Of a DNA stretch of 64,000 bases, positions 1 to 8,178 are shown in pieces. The translations under genes and the position numbers were made by a program. The notes beneath the pieces were generated by a model. That model did not search any database, had not been told where the DNA came from, and saw only the letters and a list, made by a program, of their open reading frames with translations. The stretch is from Streptomyces dysideae (GTDB lineage Bacteria; Actinomycetota; Actinomycetes; Streptomycetales; Streptomycetaceae). The DNA is taken from NCBI RefSeq assembly GCF_001514305.1, contig NZ_KQ949116.1:22665-86664 (forward strand). Reading direction: 5' to 3'. Every line of letters begins with the position of its first letter. The first letter of the stretch is position 1.

Positions 1-265
1 AGTGAACTTGCGGGGGACGCACGGCAGTTGTCGTCACCGGCGCAAGAGGCTCTGCGGATGCGGGCGGCTCGACCGCGAGGGTGTCGGCACCGGATGGGTC
101 GTGTCCGAGGAGGTCGGCCAGGCCCCCGGGGCAGGTGTCCTTGATGACCCGCCGGATCGTCGCGCCGCTGGGCGGGATGCGCACGGCCAGGGCGGTTGCG
201 GTACGGGCACCGAGCCGGGCCAGAACGTCCTGCGGGGCGTCGGCGGCCCACTCAGCAATTGCCAC
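1..265 (-). pseudogene. ISAs1-type transposase fragment
   Basis: Reading leftwards from a GTG at 265 (preceded by GAGGAG), the frame gives AIAEWAADAPQDVLARLGA, then PSGATIRRV and DPSGADTLAV. This is the order of the N-terminal associated domain of ISAs1-family transposases, just before the DGK catalytic start. The usual first ~50 residues are absent. Near 70 the similarity moves to another frame, so there is probably a frameshift. The copy runs off the left edge. The apparent start and RBS may be fortuitous. It marks the left edge of a mosaic of gene pieces and is inferred to be non-functional. Confidence 0.55.
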
Positions 266-367
266 GTAACTCCTCGTGTCTCGCGGCTGATGTCGTAATC
301 TCACGGGCCGTGTCGTACCGATGTCGCATACGACATCACCGTGAGACTGGCGCGTTGGTGCTGCTGC

Positions 368-675
368 TCAGCGCCTCGTCTCGTACCTGGTCAGGACCAC
401 GCCGCCGGGAAACGTCCGCGTCTCCACCAGGTTCAGGTTCACCCAGCTGTCCAGCGCGGTGAAGAACGGCGTGCCGCTGCCCACCAGGACCGGATGGGCG
501 GCGATCGCGTACTCGTCGATCAGCCCGGCGCGCATGGCCGCCCCGGCGAGCGTTGCGCCGCCGATGTTCATTGGGCCGCCGTCCTCGGCCTTGAGCCGGG
601 TGATCTCGGCGATGGCGTCGCCGGTGACCAGGCGGGTGTTCCAGTCGACCTTGTCGATCGTCGCGGGAGAACACC
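368..675 (-). pseudogene. Dihydrofolate-reductase-family protein, C-terminal fragment
   Basis: Codons from 664 down to the stop at 368 read through MNIGGATLAGAAMRAGLIDE, then HPVLVGSGTPFF and a final beta strand. This is the C-terminal half of RibD_C/DHFR-family proteins. The preceding bases read VFS in another frame, and removing one C near 665 joins the frames. So there is a 1-nt frameshift and the cofactor-binding N-terminal half is missing. The upstream edge is fused directly to the head of an unrelated membrane protein at about 676. Non-functional remnant. Confidence 0.65.
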
Positions 676-770
676 ATGCGCGTCAGGCGCATCTCGCCTG
701 CGGCGCGCAATGCGGTGGTCAGCACCAGTGTGCCGACGAACGCCCCCGCCGCCGTTCCCCACGCGCTCAC
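676..770 (-). pseudogene. Membrane protein, N-terminal fragment fused to DHFR-like tail
   Basis: A GTG at 770 overlaps the stop of the GH15 gene (GTGA), the usual sign of translational coupling. The ~32 residues encoded include AGAFVGTLVLTTALR, a clear membrane segment, and stop making sense after MRLTRM, where DHFR-family sequence begins. From memory, small actinobacterial membrane proteins start this way and continue with more membrane helices, which are absent here. The join looks like a deletion or recombination junction. The fused reading frame continues in a meaningless frame to 336. Confidence 0.5.
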
Positions 771-2614
771 CTACCCGCCTCCTTGCCGGCGGCATCGATG
801 GCGCAGGCGGCGCTGATGAGCGCCAGGTGGCTCAGCCCCTGGGGCAGGTTTCCCAGGAAGTCACCGGTGGCCGCGTCGATCTCCTCGCTGTAGAGGCCGA
901 CGTCGTTGGCCAGATGGACCAGGTCGTCCATCAATTCGGTGGCCTGGGTGAGCTGTCCGGTGCGGGCCAAGGATTCGGCGAGCCAGAAGGAGCAGGCGAG
1001 GAAGGCGCCCTCGGGCCCGATCAGGCCGTCCTCGCCGGAGTAGCGGTCGACGAACGGCCCGTGCCGCAGCTCTTGCCCCACGGCCTTGATCGTGGCCCGC
1101 ATGCGCTGAACGTCCCCGTCGTAGCCGTAGAGGTGGCCGAGGAGGACAGCGGCGTCCAGGTCCTCGCTGCCGGCGGAGCGCACGTAGCAGTTGCGGCGTG
1201 GCGAGACGCAGCCGGTCTCGATGAACGTGGCGATCTCTTCGCGGGCGGAGTACCAGCGGTCCAGGTGCCGGTCCGGAATCCAGCGGCGCTCGGCGAGATG
1301 TGCTGCGCGGTCGAGCGCCACCCAGCACATCATCTTCGACTGGGTGAAGTGGCGGGGTGTGCTGCGTACCTCCCAGATGCCTGAGTCCGGGTCCTGCCAG
1401 GTGGCGCAGACCAGGTCGGCGAGTTCCGCCAGGCGGCGGGCGACGTCCGCGTCCAGCCGTCCGGCGGTCTGGGCGTGCAGCCAGGCGGTCTGCATCAGCT
1501 CGCCGTAGGTGTCGAGCTGGGTCTGATGGGCCGCCGCGTTGCCGATGCGGACCGGCGACGAGCCGCGGTAGCCCTCCCACGGGAGAGTCCGTTCCGTCGT
1601 GTGGGCGCCGCCGTCCAGCCGGTAGAGGACCTGCAGGCGGGGGTGGGTGAGCTGGGAGGCGTGCATCAGCCACCAGAAGTAGGCATGTGCCTCCGCGGGG
1701 CAGCCGAGCCGGAGGAAGGCTGCCAGGGTGAAGGCGGAGTCGCGGACCCACGAGTAGCGGTTGTCCCAGTTGCGCTCCCCGCCGAGGTGTTCCGGCAGCG
1801 AGGTCGTCATCGCGGCCGCGACCGCGCCCGACGGGGCGAAGACCAGCAGTTTCAAGGTCAGCAAGCTGCGCATCACCGCCTGGTGCCACCTGCCGGTGTA
1901 GATCCGGTCGTCCGCCCAGCGACGCCAGGCCGCGCACGTACGCTCCAGGCGCGCGTCGCATTCGGCGCGGGCTGGCAGGACCAGCGGTTCCTGATGAGCG
2001 AACGGCATGGCGATCAGGGCACTTCCGCCCGGTGCCGCGAGGAAGTTGCCGCTGATCGCATCCCCTTCGCACCGGGGTTCGCCGGCCTCCCAGGCGCATA
2101 TGGCGAGCGCGTCGGCACCGGCTGTCGCCACCGGGACTCCGTCACGCCGGACCAACCGCGTGGTGCGGGTGCCGTAGCCGAATCGGGGCTGCACGCTCCA
2201 CCGCATCGGCACGGCCCCGGATACGCCATCGACACGCCGTTGCAGCTCGCGCATCGGGGCGAGCGCGACCTCGTCGTGCAGCGTCAGCGCGTCGGTGACC
2301 CGCGCAGTGCCCTGCTGGGTGACGAAGGTGGTCTCCAGGACGTTCGTGCCGGGCAGATAGCGGCGTTCGCTGCGGTAGGGCACCGCCGGTTCCAGGAGGA
2401 ACCGGCCGCCGCGGTCGGCGTCGAGCGCGGCGCCGAACACCGCGGGCGAGTCCATATCCGGCAGTCCGAGCCAGTCCACCGACCCGTCACGGGCGACCAG
2501 TGCCGCGGCCCGGCCGTCGCCGATCACCGCGTAGTCGCGCAGCGGAGCATAGCCACCGGCCCGCGAGACCGCCGGGCGATGGCGATGGCGATCGGTTCTG
2601 GGAGACGTTCCCAT
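767..2614 (-). CDS. Glycoside hydrolase family 15 protein (glucoamylase/trehalase-like)
   Basis: 615-residue cytoplasmic protein without a signal peptide. It opens with the family hallmark LRDYAVIGDGRAAALV and has a beta-sandwich N-terminal region to about residue 250. The (alpha/alpha)6 barrel follows, with NWDNRYSWVRDSAFT near residue 285, equivalent to the conserved RNWDYRYxWxRD segment, and a C-terminal GLYSEEIDAATGDFLGN stretch holding the second catalytic glutamate. Length and motifs fit intact GH15 proteins that hydrolyse alpha-linked glucosides such as trehalose or maltooligosaccharides. The exact substrate cannot be read from the sequence. It is the only clearly intact gene in the first 5 kb and overlaps the next remnant by a GTGA. 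Confidence 0.9.
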   Translation of the reverse strand: MGTSPRTDRHRHRPAVSRAGGYAPLRDYAVIGDGRAAALVARDGSVDWLGLPDMDSPAVFGAALDADRGGRFLLEPAVPYRSERRYLPGTNVLETTFVTQQGTARVTDALTLHDEVALAPMRELQRRVDGVSGAVPMRWSVQPRFGYGTRTTRLVRRDGVPVATAGADALAICAWEAGEPRCEGDAISGNFLAAPGGSALIAMPFAHQEPLVLPARAECDARLERTCAAWRRWADDRIYTGRWHQAVMRSLLTLKLLVFAPSGAVAAAMTTSLPEHLGGERNWDNRYSWVRDSAFTLAAFLRLGCPAEAHAYFWWLMHASQLTHPRLQVLYRLDGGAHTTERTLPWEGYRGSSPVRIGNAAAHQTQLDTYGELMQTAWLHAQTAGRLDADVARRLAELADLVCATWQDPDSGIWEVRSTPRHFTQSKMMCWVALDRAAHLAERRWIPDRHLDRWYSAREEIATFIETGCVSPRRNCYVRSAGSEDLDAAVLLGHLYGYDGDVQRMRATIKAVGQELRHGPFVDRYSGEDGLIGPEGAFLACSFWLAESLARTGQLTQATELMDDLVHLANDVGLYSEEIDAATGDFLGNLPQGLSHLALISAACAIDAAGKEAGR

Positions 2615-2756
2615 GGCTTCACCATCTCATCGGGCCTGCTCCATCGCTCTGGCACGCGGCTGATCACGGTTCCAGGCGATCCGAGGAGGCGCGGCACGGG
2701 CGGGTGGTGCCGTGAGGCTCCACCCGCCGGAAGGGTTTGGTGCGCTCCGCGCCTGT

Positions 2757-2965
2757 TCATAGCCGCTGCCGCTTGGCGTGGTACCGCCGGGCGAGCGCGA
2801 CGGCGCCGAGGAGCAGTCCGAAGTCGCGCAGGGCGATGTCGTAGTGGTCCGGGATGGTGAGCAGGTTGACCATGATGCCGGCCAGCCAGCCGGCCACCAG
2901 CCAGCCAGCCCCGAAGCGTTCGTGGATGCCCCGAAGGAAGTACGCGACCCGGACGTCTCCGCCAC
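2757..2965 (-). pseudogene. Membrane protein, C-terminal fragment
   Basis: The minus strand has a good coding frame ending at a TGA at 2757-2759. It reads YFLRGIHERFGAGWLVAGWL, then IMVNLLTIPDHYDIALRDFG and ends ALARRYHAKRQRL. Two hydrophobic segments with a charged tail suggest a small integral membrane protein. No start codon with an RBS is seen upstream. The frame passes into sequence that encodes the head-to-head regulator on the other strand, so the first part of the gene seems lost at a junction near 2960. Family not identified. Confidence 0.5.
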
Positions 2966-3007
2966 GGCTCTCTCGACGAGCCGACCCGCAGGAGGCTGTA
3001 CGACCAC

Positions 3008-3601
3008 GTGGTGCGCCAGCCGAGCCCCGTCAGCCGCGACGAGGCCGCCGCCGCCCTCGGGCTGGCCCGGCAGACCGCCGCGTTCCATCTGGACCGGCTG
3101 GCCGACGAATCGCTGCTGGACGTCGCCTTCGAGCGCCGGAGCGGACGCTCCGGACCGGGCGCGGGAAGGCCGGCCAAGCTCTACCGCCGCTCGGCGAAGC
3201 AGGTCGCCGTTAACCTGCCGGACCGCCGCTACGAGCTGGCCGGACGGCTGCTCGCCCAAGCCGTGGAGGAATCCGACGCCACTGGTGCGCCGGTGCGGAA
3301 GGTTTTGCACCGCAAGGCCGAAGAACTCGGCACGCAACTGGGCGAGCAGAACAAGGCGAGCGTCTTCGAGCTGCTGGAGCGGTACGGCTTCGAGCCACGC
3401 CACGAGGGCGATGCCGTCGCTCTGGCGAACTGCCCCTTCCACGCACTGGCCCAGGAACACACCCAGACGGTGTGCGGCATGAACCTTCACCTGCTGCGCG
3501 GTGTCCCTGCCGGACTCGGGGAGGGCGGGTTCGAAGCATGCCTGATGCCTGAACCGGGCCGATGCTGCGTACGCCTGGAGCCCGGCCGCCTGAACACATA
3601 G
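3008..3601 (+). CDS. HTH transcriptional regulator with C-terminal cysteines, probably 5'-truncated
   Basis: Winged-helix regulator resembling ArsR/SufR-like proteins: VSRDEAAAALGLARQTAAFH forms the HTH, a GRPAKLYRR wing follows, and the C-terminal half ends with NCPFH, a further Cys near CGMNL, and GRCCVRL. That cysteine pattern is typical of metal or Fe-S sensing members. In-frame codons before the GTG at 3008 read SLDEPTRRRLYDH, which belongs to the conserved N-terminal helix, yet back to a TGA at 2873 there is no ATG, GTG or TTG. The natural start therefore seems deleted. GTG 3008 would give a protein lacking helix 1. It may be inactive. Confidence 0.7.
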   Translation: MVRQPSPVSRDEAAAALGLARQTAAFHLDRLADESLLDVAFERRSGRSGPGAGRPAKLYRRSAKQVAVNLPDRRYELAGRLLAQAVEESDATGAPVRKVLHRKAEELGTQLGEQNKASVFELLERYGFEPRHEGDAVALANCPFHALAQEHTQTVCGMNLHLLRGVPAGLGEGGFEACLMPEPGRCCVRLEPGRLNT

Positions 3602-3812
3602 GAAGCCAGCGGCAACCCCGCAGTCACGGTGCCACAGGCTTCGAGGAGGCGTGCGCCGACCTTCTGGCCCGTGAGACGGAGCCGAACTGATCGGCCTCAA
3701 CGACTTAACCCACCGCCGTCACCGTGGCGAGGGCGTCGAGCTTGCCTTGGGTCTCTGCGGCCTGCTCCCTCGCCTCAGGACGGGGCATCCTCCGGTTACC
3801 AGGTGAACTGGT
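3602..3812. other. Intergenic stretch between regulator and VanW remnant
   Basis: No convincing gene. On the minus strand a short tail reads EQAAETQGKLDALATVTAVG before a TAA near 3708. It has good codon bias and could be the last residues of a lost gene, but it is too short to name. Confidence 0.3.
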
Positions 3813-4386
3813 TCAGTCGTTCGACTCTGCTTCGCAGATGATCTCGTCGCGCGGCGTGTAGTGGGTGCGGAACGGTTCCCGCTTCACTTCCCGGCCGTCG
3901 TCGTGGAAGACCCGCTCCACGGTGACGTCGAAGCCCTCGAGCGGGGTCTGCGGCACGCACTCCTTGTCGGTGCTCACCTTCTCCTCCGGCTGCTTCACGT
4001 TCGTGCGCGGCCCCGTGACCGACTCGATCTCGTCGTACTTCCTGGTGCCGAGGAAGCTGATGGTCACCGAGGTGTCGGTGGACTCGGCCTGGATGTAGAT
4101 GGCGTTGCCGGAGTCGTTGGTGAACCTCAGGTCCAGACTGCCCCAGGCGACCGTCGCCTCGCGGCCCTCCGGGTAGCGCTCGATGTAGAAGGAGTGGGCG
4201 CCGTACTCCACGGGCTTGACCCCGGCGAAGAACATCGCGTTGAACACGGTCGTGGCCACGGCGGAGACTCCGCCGCCGGGTGCCTTCGTGAACTGGCTGT
4301 CGAGGATCATGATGCCCTCGACGAAGCCGTTGGCCTCGGTGCGCTCGCCGACGGTCCGGTTGAAGCTCCAGGTCTCATCAGATCAC
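3813..4386 (-). pseudogene. VanW family protein, C-terminal remnant
   Basis: The frame reads TWSFNRTVGERTEANGFVEG, then SQFTKAPGGGVSAVATTVFN and FFAG, the core of the VanW domain, and a C-terminal extension ending CEAESND. An in-frame TGA stands immediately before the conserved segment (about 4386). The long N-terminal part of these cell-surface proteins (signal or membrane segment and peptidoglycan-binding-like repeats) is therefore missing. About 190 residues remain from a family usually several hundred long. The first ATG (4310) lies inside the domain. Inferred 5'-truncated pseudogene. Confidence 0.75.
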
Positions 4387-4414
4387 GCCCCGCATCCCGC
4401 TCAGGAGCCCGCCT

Positions 4415-4780
4415 TCACCGCCGGCACCGGGCAGCCACCCCCAGCAGGATCTGCTCCTGGACGAAGCAGGGGTTCACACAGGCGTCGCCCCGGGTGGTGT
4501 CGGCGAAGTCGAGGGACAGAAGATCAGCCTCGCCGGTGTCGAGGAGAAACTCGCACATCCCGACCGGCGTCCCGGCAGCCGCACCATTCGTCGCGTGCGC
4601 CAGCGACACCGGCGGGCGTTGAACCGGGTGGCCTGGCACGTCAGGTGCTCGCGCTCGGCGAGGCTGGGGGCCTTGGGGCCCTCTCGGTGTACGCCATGCC
4701 GCGTCGCACTCGTGGAGGTACGTCGTCAAGCTCTCAGGCAACGCACTCGACGAGGCCCGACGCCGCGTCCTTGTGGCCAC
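4415..4780 (-). pseudogene. Unidentified gene tail
   Basis: The last ~60 codons before the stop at 4415 have clear coding bias and read GMCEFLLDTGEADLLSLDF, then NPCFVQEQILLGV and end in CRR. I do not recognise the family. The upstream part of this open frame (toward 4780) looks like non-coding or out-of-frame sequence, so the real tail is probably only about 4415-4600. It sits between a truncated VanW gene and a transposase fragment and is most likely another broken gene. Confidence 0.35.
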
Positions 4781-4893
4781 GCCGAGGCGTCCGACGTGGC
4801 CGGATGGACCCGGCGCGTACCGTCCTCAAGCCGCTCAACATGTATGACGGACACCCCGTCGAGATCCAGCAGCAACGTCGTGTCGTTGGCCAA
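4760..4893 (-). pseudogene. ISL3-type transposase N-terminal fragment
   Basis: From a possible TTG at 4893 the minus strand reads LLLDLDGVSVIHVERLEDG and then RRVHPATSDA. This resembles the opening of ISL3-family transposases (short beta segments before a zinc-binding CxxC region). The expected cysteines do not follow in the same frame, and the frame breaks soon after 4760. No terminal repeats were found. The call rests on remembered family patterns. Confidence 0.4.
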
Positions 4894-5057
4894 GCCCGTG
4901 GCTCCCCGACTCCCCCACGATCACACATCGTCTCTGGTTTGACGCCGGACTGTCCAAGGGCGAAGCGTGCCGGGCCAGGGGACACGGGCCCGGACAAGGC
5001 AGGTTCTTCCGTATCACTCGGCCACGGCACGCATCTGCCCGTACGGCTCACCGTGTG

Positions 5058-5086
5058 GTGGTCGGCCCGCGAGGCGGGCCGACCAC
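5058..5086 (-). terminator. Strong hairpin after the GH32/monooxygenase transcript
   Basis: A perfect 13-bp stem (5058-5070 with 5074-5086) and a 3-nt loop lie 3 bases past the stop of the small monooxygenase gene. No U-tract follows, as is common for Streptomyces terminators. It is well placed to end the transcript coming from the levanase gene. Confidence 0.7.
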
Positions 5087-5088
5087 GG

Positions 5089-5382
5089 TCAGGCCACCGG
5101 ATCGAGGAAGGTCAGCACGGAGGCGTCCTCCTCGATCAGCGGGGTGAGGGCAGCGTTGAACGGGCCGCCGTAGGGGGCGTTCAGGTGCGCCTGGAAGGCG
5201 TCCTCGTCCCGGTACACCTCGAAAATCCAGTAGGCGCGCGGGCTCGACGCCTTGGTGTAGACGTCGAAGGCGAGGTTGCCGTCTTCCTCGCGCACCTTCC
5301 GGGCGTAGTCCCCGATCAGGCGGACGACCTCGTCCTCCGCTCCCTCGCGGGCGGTGAACTCGGCGAGCAGGGTCTTCTTCAC
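5089..5382 (-). CDS. Antibiotic-biosynthesis-monooxygenase-fold protein
   Basis: 97-residue protein of the dimeric alpha-beta ABM (YgiN-like) fold. It has an N-terminal strand LLAEFTAREGAEDEVVRLI, the central LAFDVYTKASSPRAYWIFEVY segment split by the usual loop, and a DEDAFQAHLNAPY helix. Such proteins act as cofactor-free quinol or polyketide monooxygenases, or as heme- or aldehyde-handling enzymes. The substrate here is unknown. It starts at a GTG with AAGGA upstream, only 15 bases after the GH32 stop, so it is probably co-transcribed with the levanase. A role in sugar metabolism is not obvious. Confidence 0.8.
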   Translation of the reverse strand: MKKTLLAEFTAREGAEDEVVRLIGDYARKVREEDGNLAFDVYTKASSPRAYWIFEVYRDEDAFQAHLNAPYGGPFNAALTPLIEEDASVLTFLDPVA

Positions 5383-5397
5383 GGTCTCGTGTCCTTG

Positions 5398-7959
5398 TCA
5401 GTCGTGGGCGGAGTCGAGGTGCCAGACGCGGGCCTGGTCCAGCTTCACCGAGCCGTTCTCGGCGAAGACCTGCACTCCCTGGCTGGCGGGGTCGGGGAAG
5501 ATCTGGTCGGTGATCACGGCCTCGCCGTTGCCGCCGAAGACCTCGACGGAGGACCAGTCGACGAGGATCCGCATCTTCACCTTGCCGTTCTTGGCCCTCA
5601 GCGGTGCGGTCTGGACACCGGGGAAGGTGCTGTGGAAGTCCCCGGCGCCGGAGCGGGTGCGGTCGACGTACAGCTCCTTTGTCGTGGCGTCGTAGCCGAT
5701 GACGGTCTCCTCGCCACCTGCGCCGGTGCGCACCTTGAGGCCGAAGCGTTCGGCGTCCTTGAGGGAGAAGGTGGCCTCGATGTCGAGTGCTTTGCCCCTG
5801 GCCGCAGGGCCGATCAGGGGCTTTGTGGTGCTCATGACGGTGACGCCGGCCGCCGTCGCCGGGCCGTTCTGCCGGAGGGACTCCAGGCCGCTGACCGGTT
5901 TGCTGGTGAGGCGGATCTGGCCGTTGATCGTGCGCAGGGCCATCTGCCGGGGGGTGCTCTGCGCGCCGCGCCAGGGGGAGGTGGGGATGGCGCCGCTGTA
6001 GTCCCAGTTGTTCATCCAGCCGATCATGTACCGCTTGCCGCCCGGTGCGTTCTCCCAGGACACCGCCGCGTAGTAGTCCTTGCCGTAGTCGGCCCAGTCG
6101 GCGCGCTGCACGACGGACTTGGCGGGGGTGTCGGCGGCGGTGAACTGGTCGGCCAGGATGTGGCCCCAGCCGGCGGTGTTCATGTCGACGATCTGGATGC
6201 GTGCCTTCTTGCCGGCGTAGGGACGCAGGTCGAAGGAGGCCCAGTCCAGGCTCTCGCTGTTGGCGCCGGTGGCGCTGCGGACGATCTGGCCGTCGACGAT
6301 CAGGTTGACGGACGTCTCCTGGGAGACGGGCTGGGCCTTGGTGTCGGACAGCATGATGTGGTCGACGTTGAGGTGGCCCCAGCCGCCGGTGTTGTCGTCG
6401 ACGATCCTGATCCGCGCCTTCTTGCCCGCGAGGTCGCCGACGTCCCAGGAAGCCCAGTTGAGCGCCTCGGCGTCCTTTCCGGTGGCGCTGCGCACCACTT
6501 GGCCGTCGGCGAGGAGTTCGAGGGCGGTGGGGTTGTCGGAGCCGGCGGGGTGGTGGCCGCCGCCGATGAGGAAGTTGATGTGGTTCTTGTCGATGGTGAA
6601 TTCGGGCGAGGTGAGGGTGCCGGTGGTGGAGTCGCCGTTCAGGTAGGTGTTGACCAGGCCGTCGCCCAGGAATCCGGACACTTCTTGCTGGTTGGGGAGG
6701 GTGCCGGTGGCCGGTGCCGAGCCCAAGGCGTCTCCGGTCTTCGTCCAGTCGCCGTAGCTGCCGCCTTCGAAGTCGGCGAGGACCGTCCCTGCGGGCGGCG
6801 GTCCCTGCTCCATGACGGTTCCGGGCTCGTGCGGGTGCCGTCCGCCACCGACCTTGAAGTTCAAGTAGCTGCTGTCGACCGTGAATTCGGGTGAGGTGAG
6901 GGTGCCGGTGGTGCCGTCACCCGCGTGGAAGCTGTTGGCGAGGCCCTTGCCGTCGAAGCCGTCGACGGTCCCCTGCCCGGCCAGTGCCCCGGCCGCCGGT
7001 CCGTCGCCGAACGCGGTGCCGGTGGTCGTCCACGTACCGAATTCGGTGTCCTCGAAGTCCTGAACCACCGTGCCGGTGGGCGGAGTGTAGGTGCCCTCGT
7101 CCTCGGCGGTGAACTTCTTGCCGTCGAAGTCGCCGATGAAGTACTGGGCGGCCGAACCGCCCGCGATACCACCGGGGTTGATGTTGACGACCAGGACCCA
7201 CTTGATGTTGTTCTCGTCCCCGTCGACCGCGAGGGGGAACAGGTCGGGGCACTCCCACACGCCGCCCGTCGCGCTCTGCGGCCCGAACTCACTTTGCAGC
7301 TCCCAGTCCTTGAGGTTCTTCGACGAGTAGAACCGCACCCTGTGCTCGGTGGACAGCGACACCGTCATCAGCCAGCTCTTGGTCGGCTCGTGCCACTGGA
7401 CCTTGGGGTCGCGGAACTCTCTGGAGCCGATGTCGATGACGGGGTTGCCCTGGTACTTGGTCCAGGTGCGGCCGCGGTCGGTGCTGTAGGCGAGCGACTG
7501 GGCCTGCTTGCCGCCGTTCTTGTAGGCGCTGGTGTAGATCGCCACCATGGGCGGGTTCTTCTTGGTGCCGAAGCCGGTGGTGTTGGTCCAGTCGACGACC
7601 GCACTGCCGGAGAACACCATCTCCTCGTCGTCGTGCGACAGGGCGAGCGGCAACTCCTCCCAGTGCACGAGGTCCTTGCTCACCGCGTGCCCCCAGGACA
7701 TGTCGCCCCACGAGTTGCCGTTCGGGTTGTACTGGTAGAAGAGGTGGTATTCGCCCTTGTAGTACACGAGGCCGTTGGGGTCGTTCATCCAGTTCTTCTC
7801 CGGAGTGAAGTGGAACTGGGGCCGGTAGGTCTCGCTGTACGGCGGGGTGTCGGCCGCGACGGCCTGCGGGGCCAGCGGGGCTGCGGACAGGGCGCAGACG
7901 GTGGCCACCGCCGCCATCATCCGTATGCGGGCATGCCGGATTACACGTCCAGAGCTCAT
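5398..7959 (-). CDS. Secreted GH32 fructan hydrolase (levanase/inulinase type) with nested duplicated domain
   Basis: 853 residues from the ATG at 7959 (AGGAGA five bases upstream). Residues 1-36 are a Sec signal peptide with an arginine-rich start. The GH32 five-bladed propeller carries the nucleophile in WMNDPNG (D60), the RDP transition-state stabiliser (183-185) and the acid/base in ECPD (E236). Propeller and C-terminal sandwich are interrupted by about 315 extra residues (297-614). These hold two homologous units, one inserted inside the other: unit A part 1 (297-385), complete unit B (391-540), unit A part 2 (548-614). The units resemble the non-catalytic modules found in some actinobacterial levanases. 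Propeller-side sequence resumes at DWADYGKDYYAAVSW. It is preceded by its own tandem operators, so it is inferred to be induced by fructans or fructose. Confidence 0.92.
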   Translation of the reverse strand: MSSGRVIRHARIRMMAAVATVCALSAAPLAPQAVAADTPPYSETYRPQFHFTPEKNWMNDPNGLVYYKGEYHLFYQYNPNGNSWGDMSWGHAVSKDLVHWEELPLALSHDDEEMVFSGSAVVDWTNTTGFGTKKNPPMVAIYTSAYKNGGKQAQSLAYSTDRGRTWTKYQGNPVIDIGSREFRDPKVQWHEPTKSWLMTVSLSTEHRVRFYSSKNLKDWELQSEFGPQSATGGVWECPDLFPLAVDGDENNIKWVLVVNINPGGIAGGSAAQYFIGDFDGKKFTAEDEGTYTPPTGTVVQDFEDTEFGTWTTTGTAFGDGPAAGALAGQGTVDGFDGKGLANSFHAGDGTTGTLTSPEFTVDSSYLNFKVGGGRHPHEPGTVMEQGPPPAGTVLADFEGGSYGDWTKTGDALGSAPATGTLPNQQEVSGFLGDGLVNTYLNGDSTTGTLTSPEFTIDKNHINFLIGGGHHPAGSDNPTALELLADGQVVRSATGKDAEALNWASWDVGDLAGKKARIRIVDDNTGGWGHLNVDHIMLSDTKAQPVSQETSVNLIVDGQIVRSATGANSESLDWASFDLRPYAGKKARIQIVDMNTAGWGHILADQFTAADTPAKSVVQRADWADYGKDYYAAVSWENAPGGKRYMIGWMNNWDYSGAIPTSPWRGAQSTPRQMALRTINGQIRLTSKPVSGLESLRQNGPATAAGVTVMSTTKPLIGPAARGKALDIEATFSLKDAERFGLKVRTGAGGEETVIGYDATTKELYVDRTRSGAGDFHSTFPGVQTAPLRAKNGKVKMRILVDWSSVEVFGGNGEAVITDQIFPDPASQGVQVFAENGSVKLDQARVWHLDSAHD

Positions 7960-8066
7960 GGTGTCTCCTGTGCCGCGGCCGTCCGCGCAGCGGAGCCTGC
8001 TGCCCGGCGCGGACCGGCCGAAAGGTGACGCCCTGTCGGCGCCGACGTCCGCAACACCGACAAGGG

Positions 8067-8096
8067 TGTCATCGTTGACTTGTGTCATCGATGACA
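8067..8096 (-). promoter_or_regulatory. Tandem LacI-type operators before the levanase gene
   Basis: Two 14-bp near-palindromes, TGTCATCGTTGACT (8067-8080) and perfect TGTCATCGATGACA (8083-8096), lie 16 bp apart start to start and 107 bp upstream of the levanase start. The central CG and TCA/TGA arms fit LacI-family binding sites. A matching pair with the same spacing lies at 9303-9332, so the local LacI regulator is the likely ligand. Confidence 0.75.
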
Positions 8097-8178
8097 TCGA
8101 ATGGCCAGATCATGGGGGCAATCCGACCGACGCGTCAACAGTTCGACCGTGATGTGGCCTCGGCGGCGGGCCTGCCCG

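Noticed and set aside
4216..6894. Plus-strand open frame of 892 codons opposite the VanW remnant and the levanase
   Set aside because: Shadow of the minus-strand GH32 gene; repetitive Gly/Val/Asp composition and no domain.
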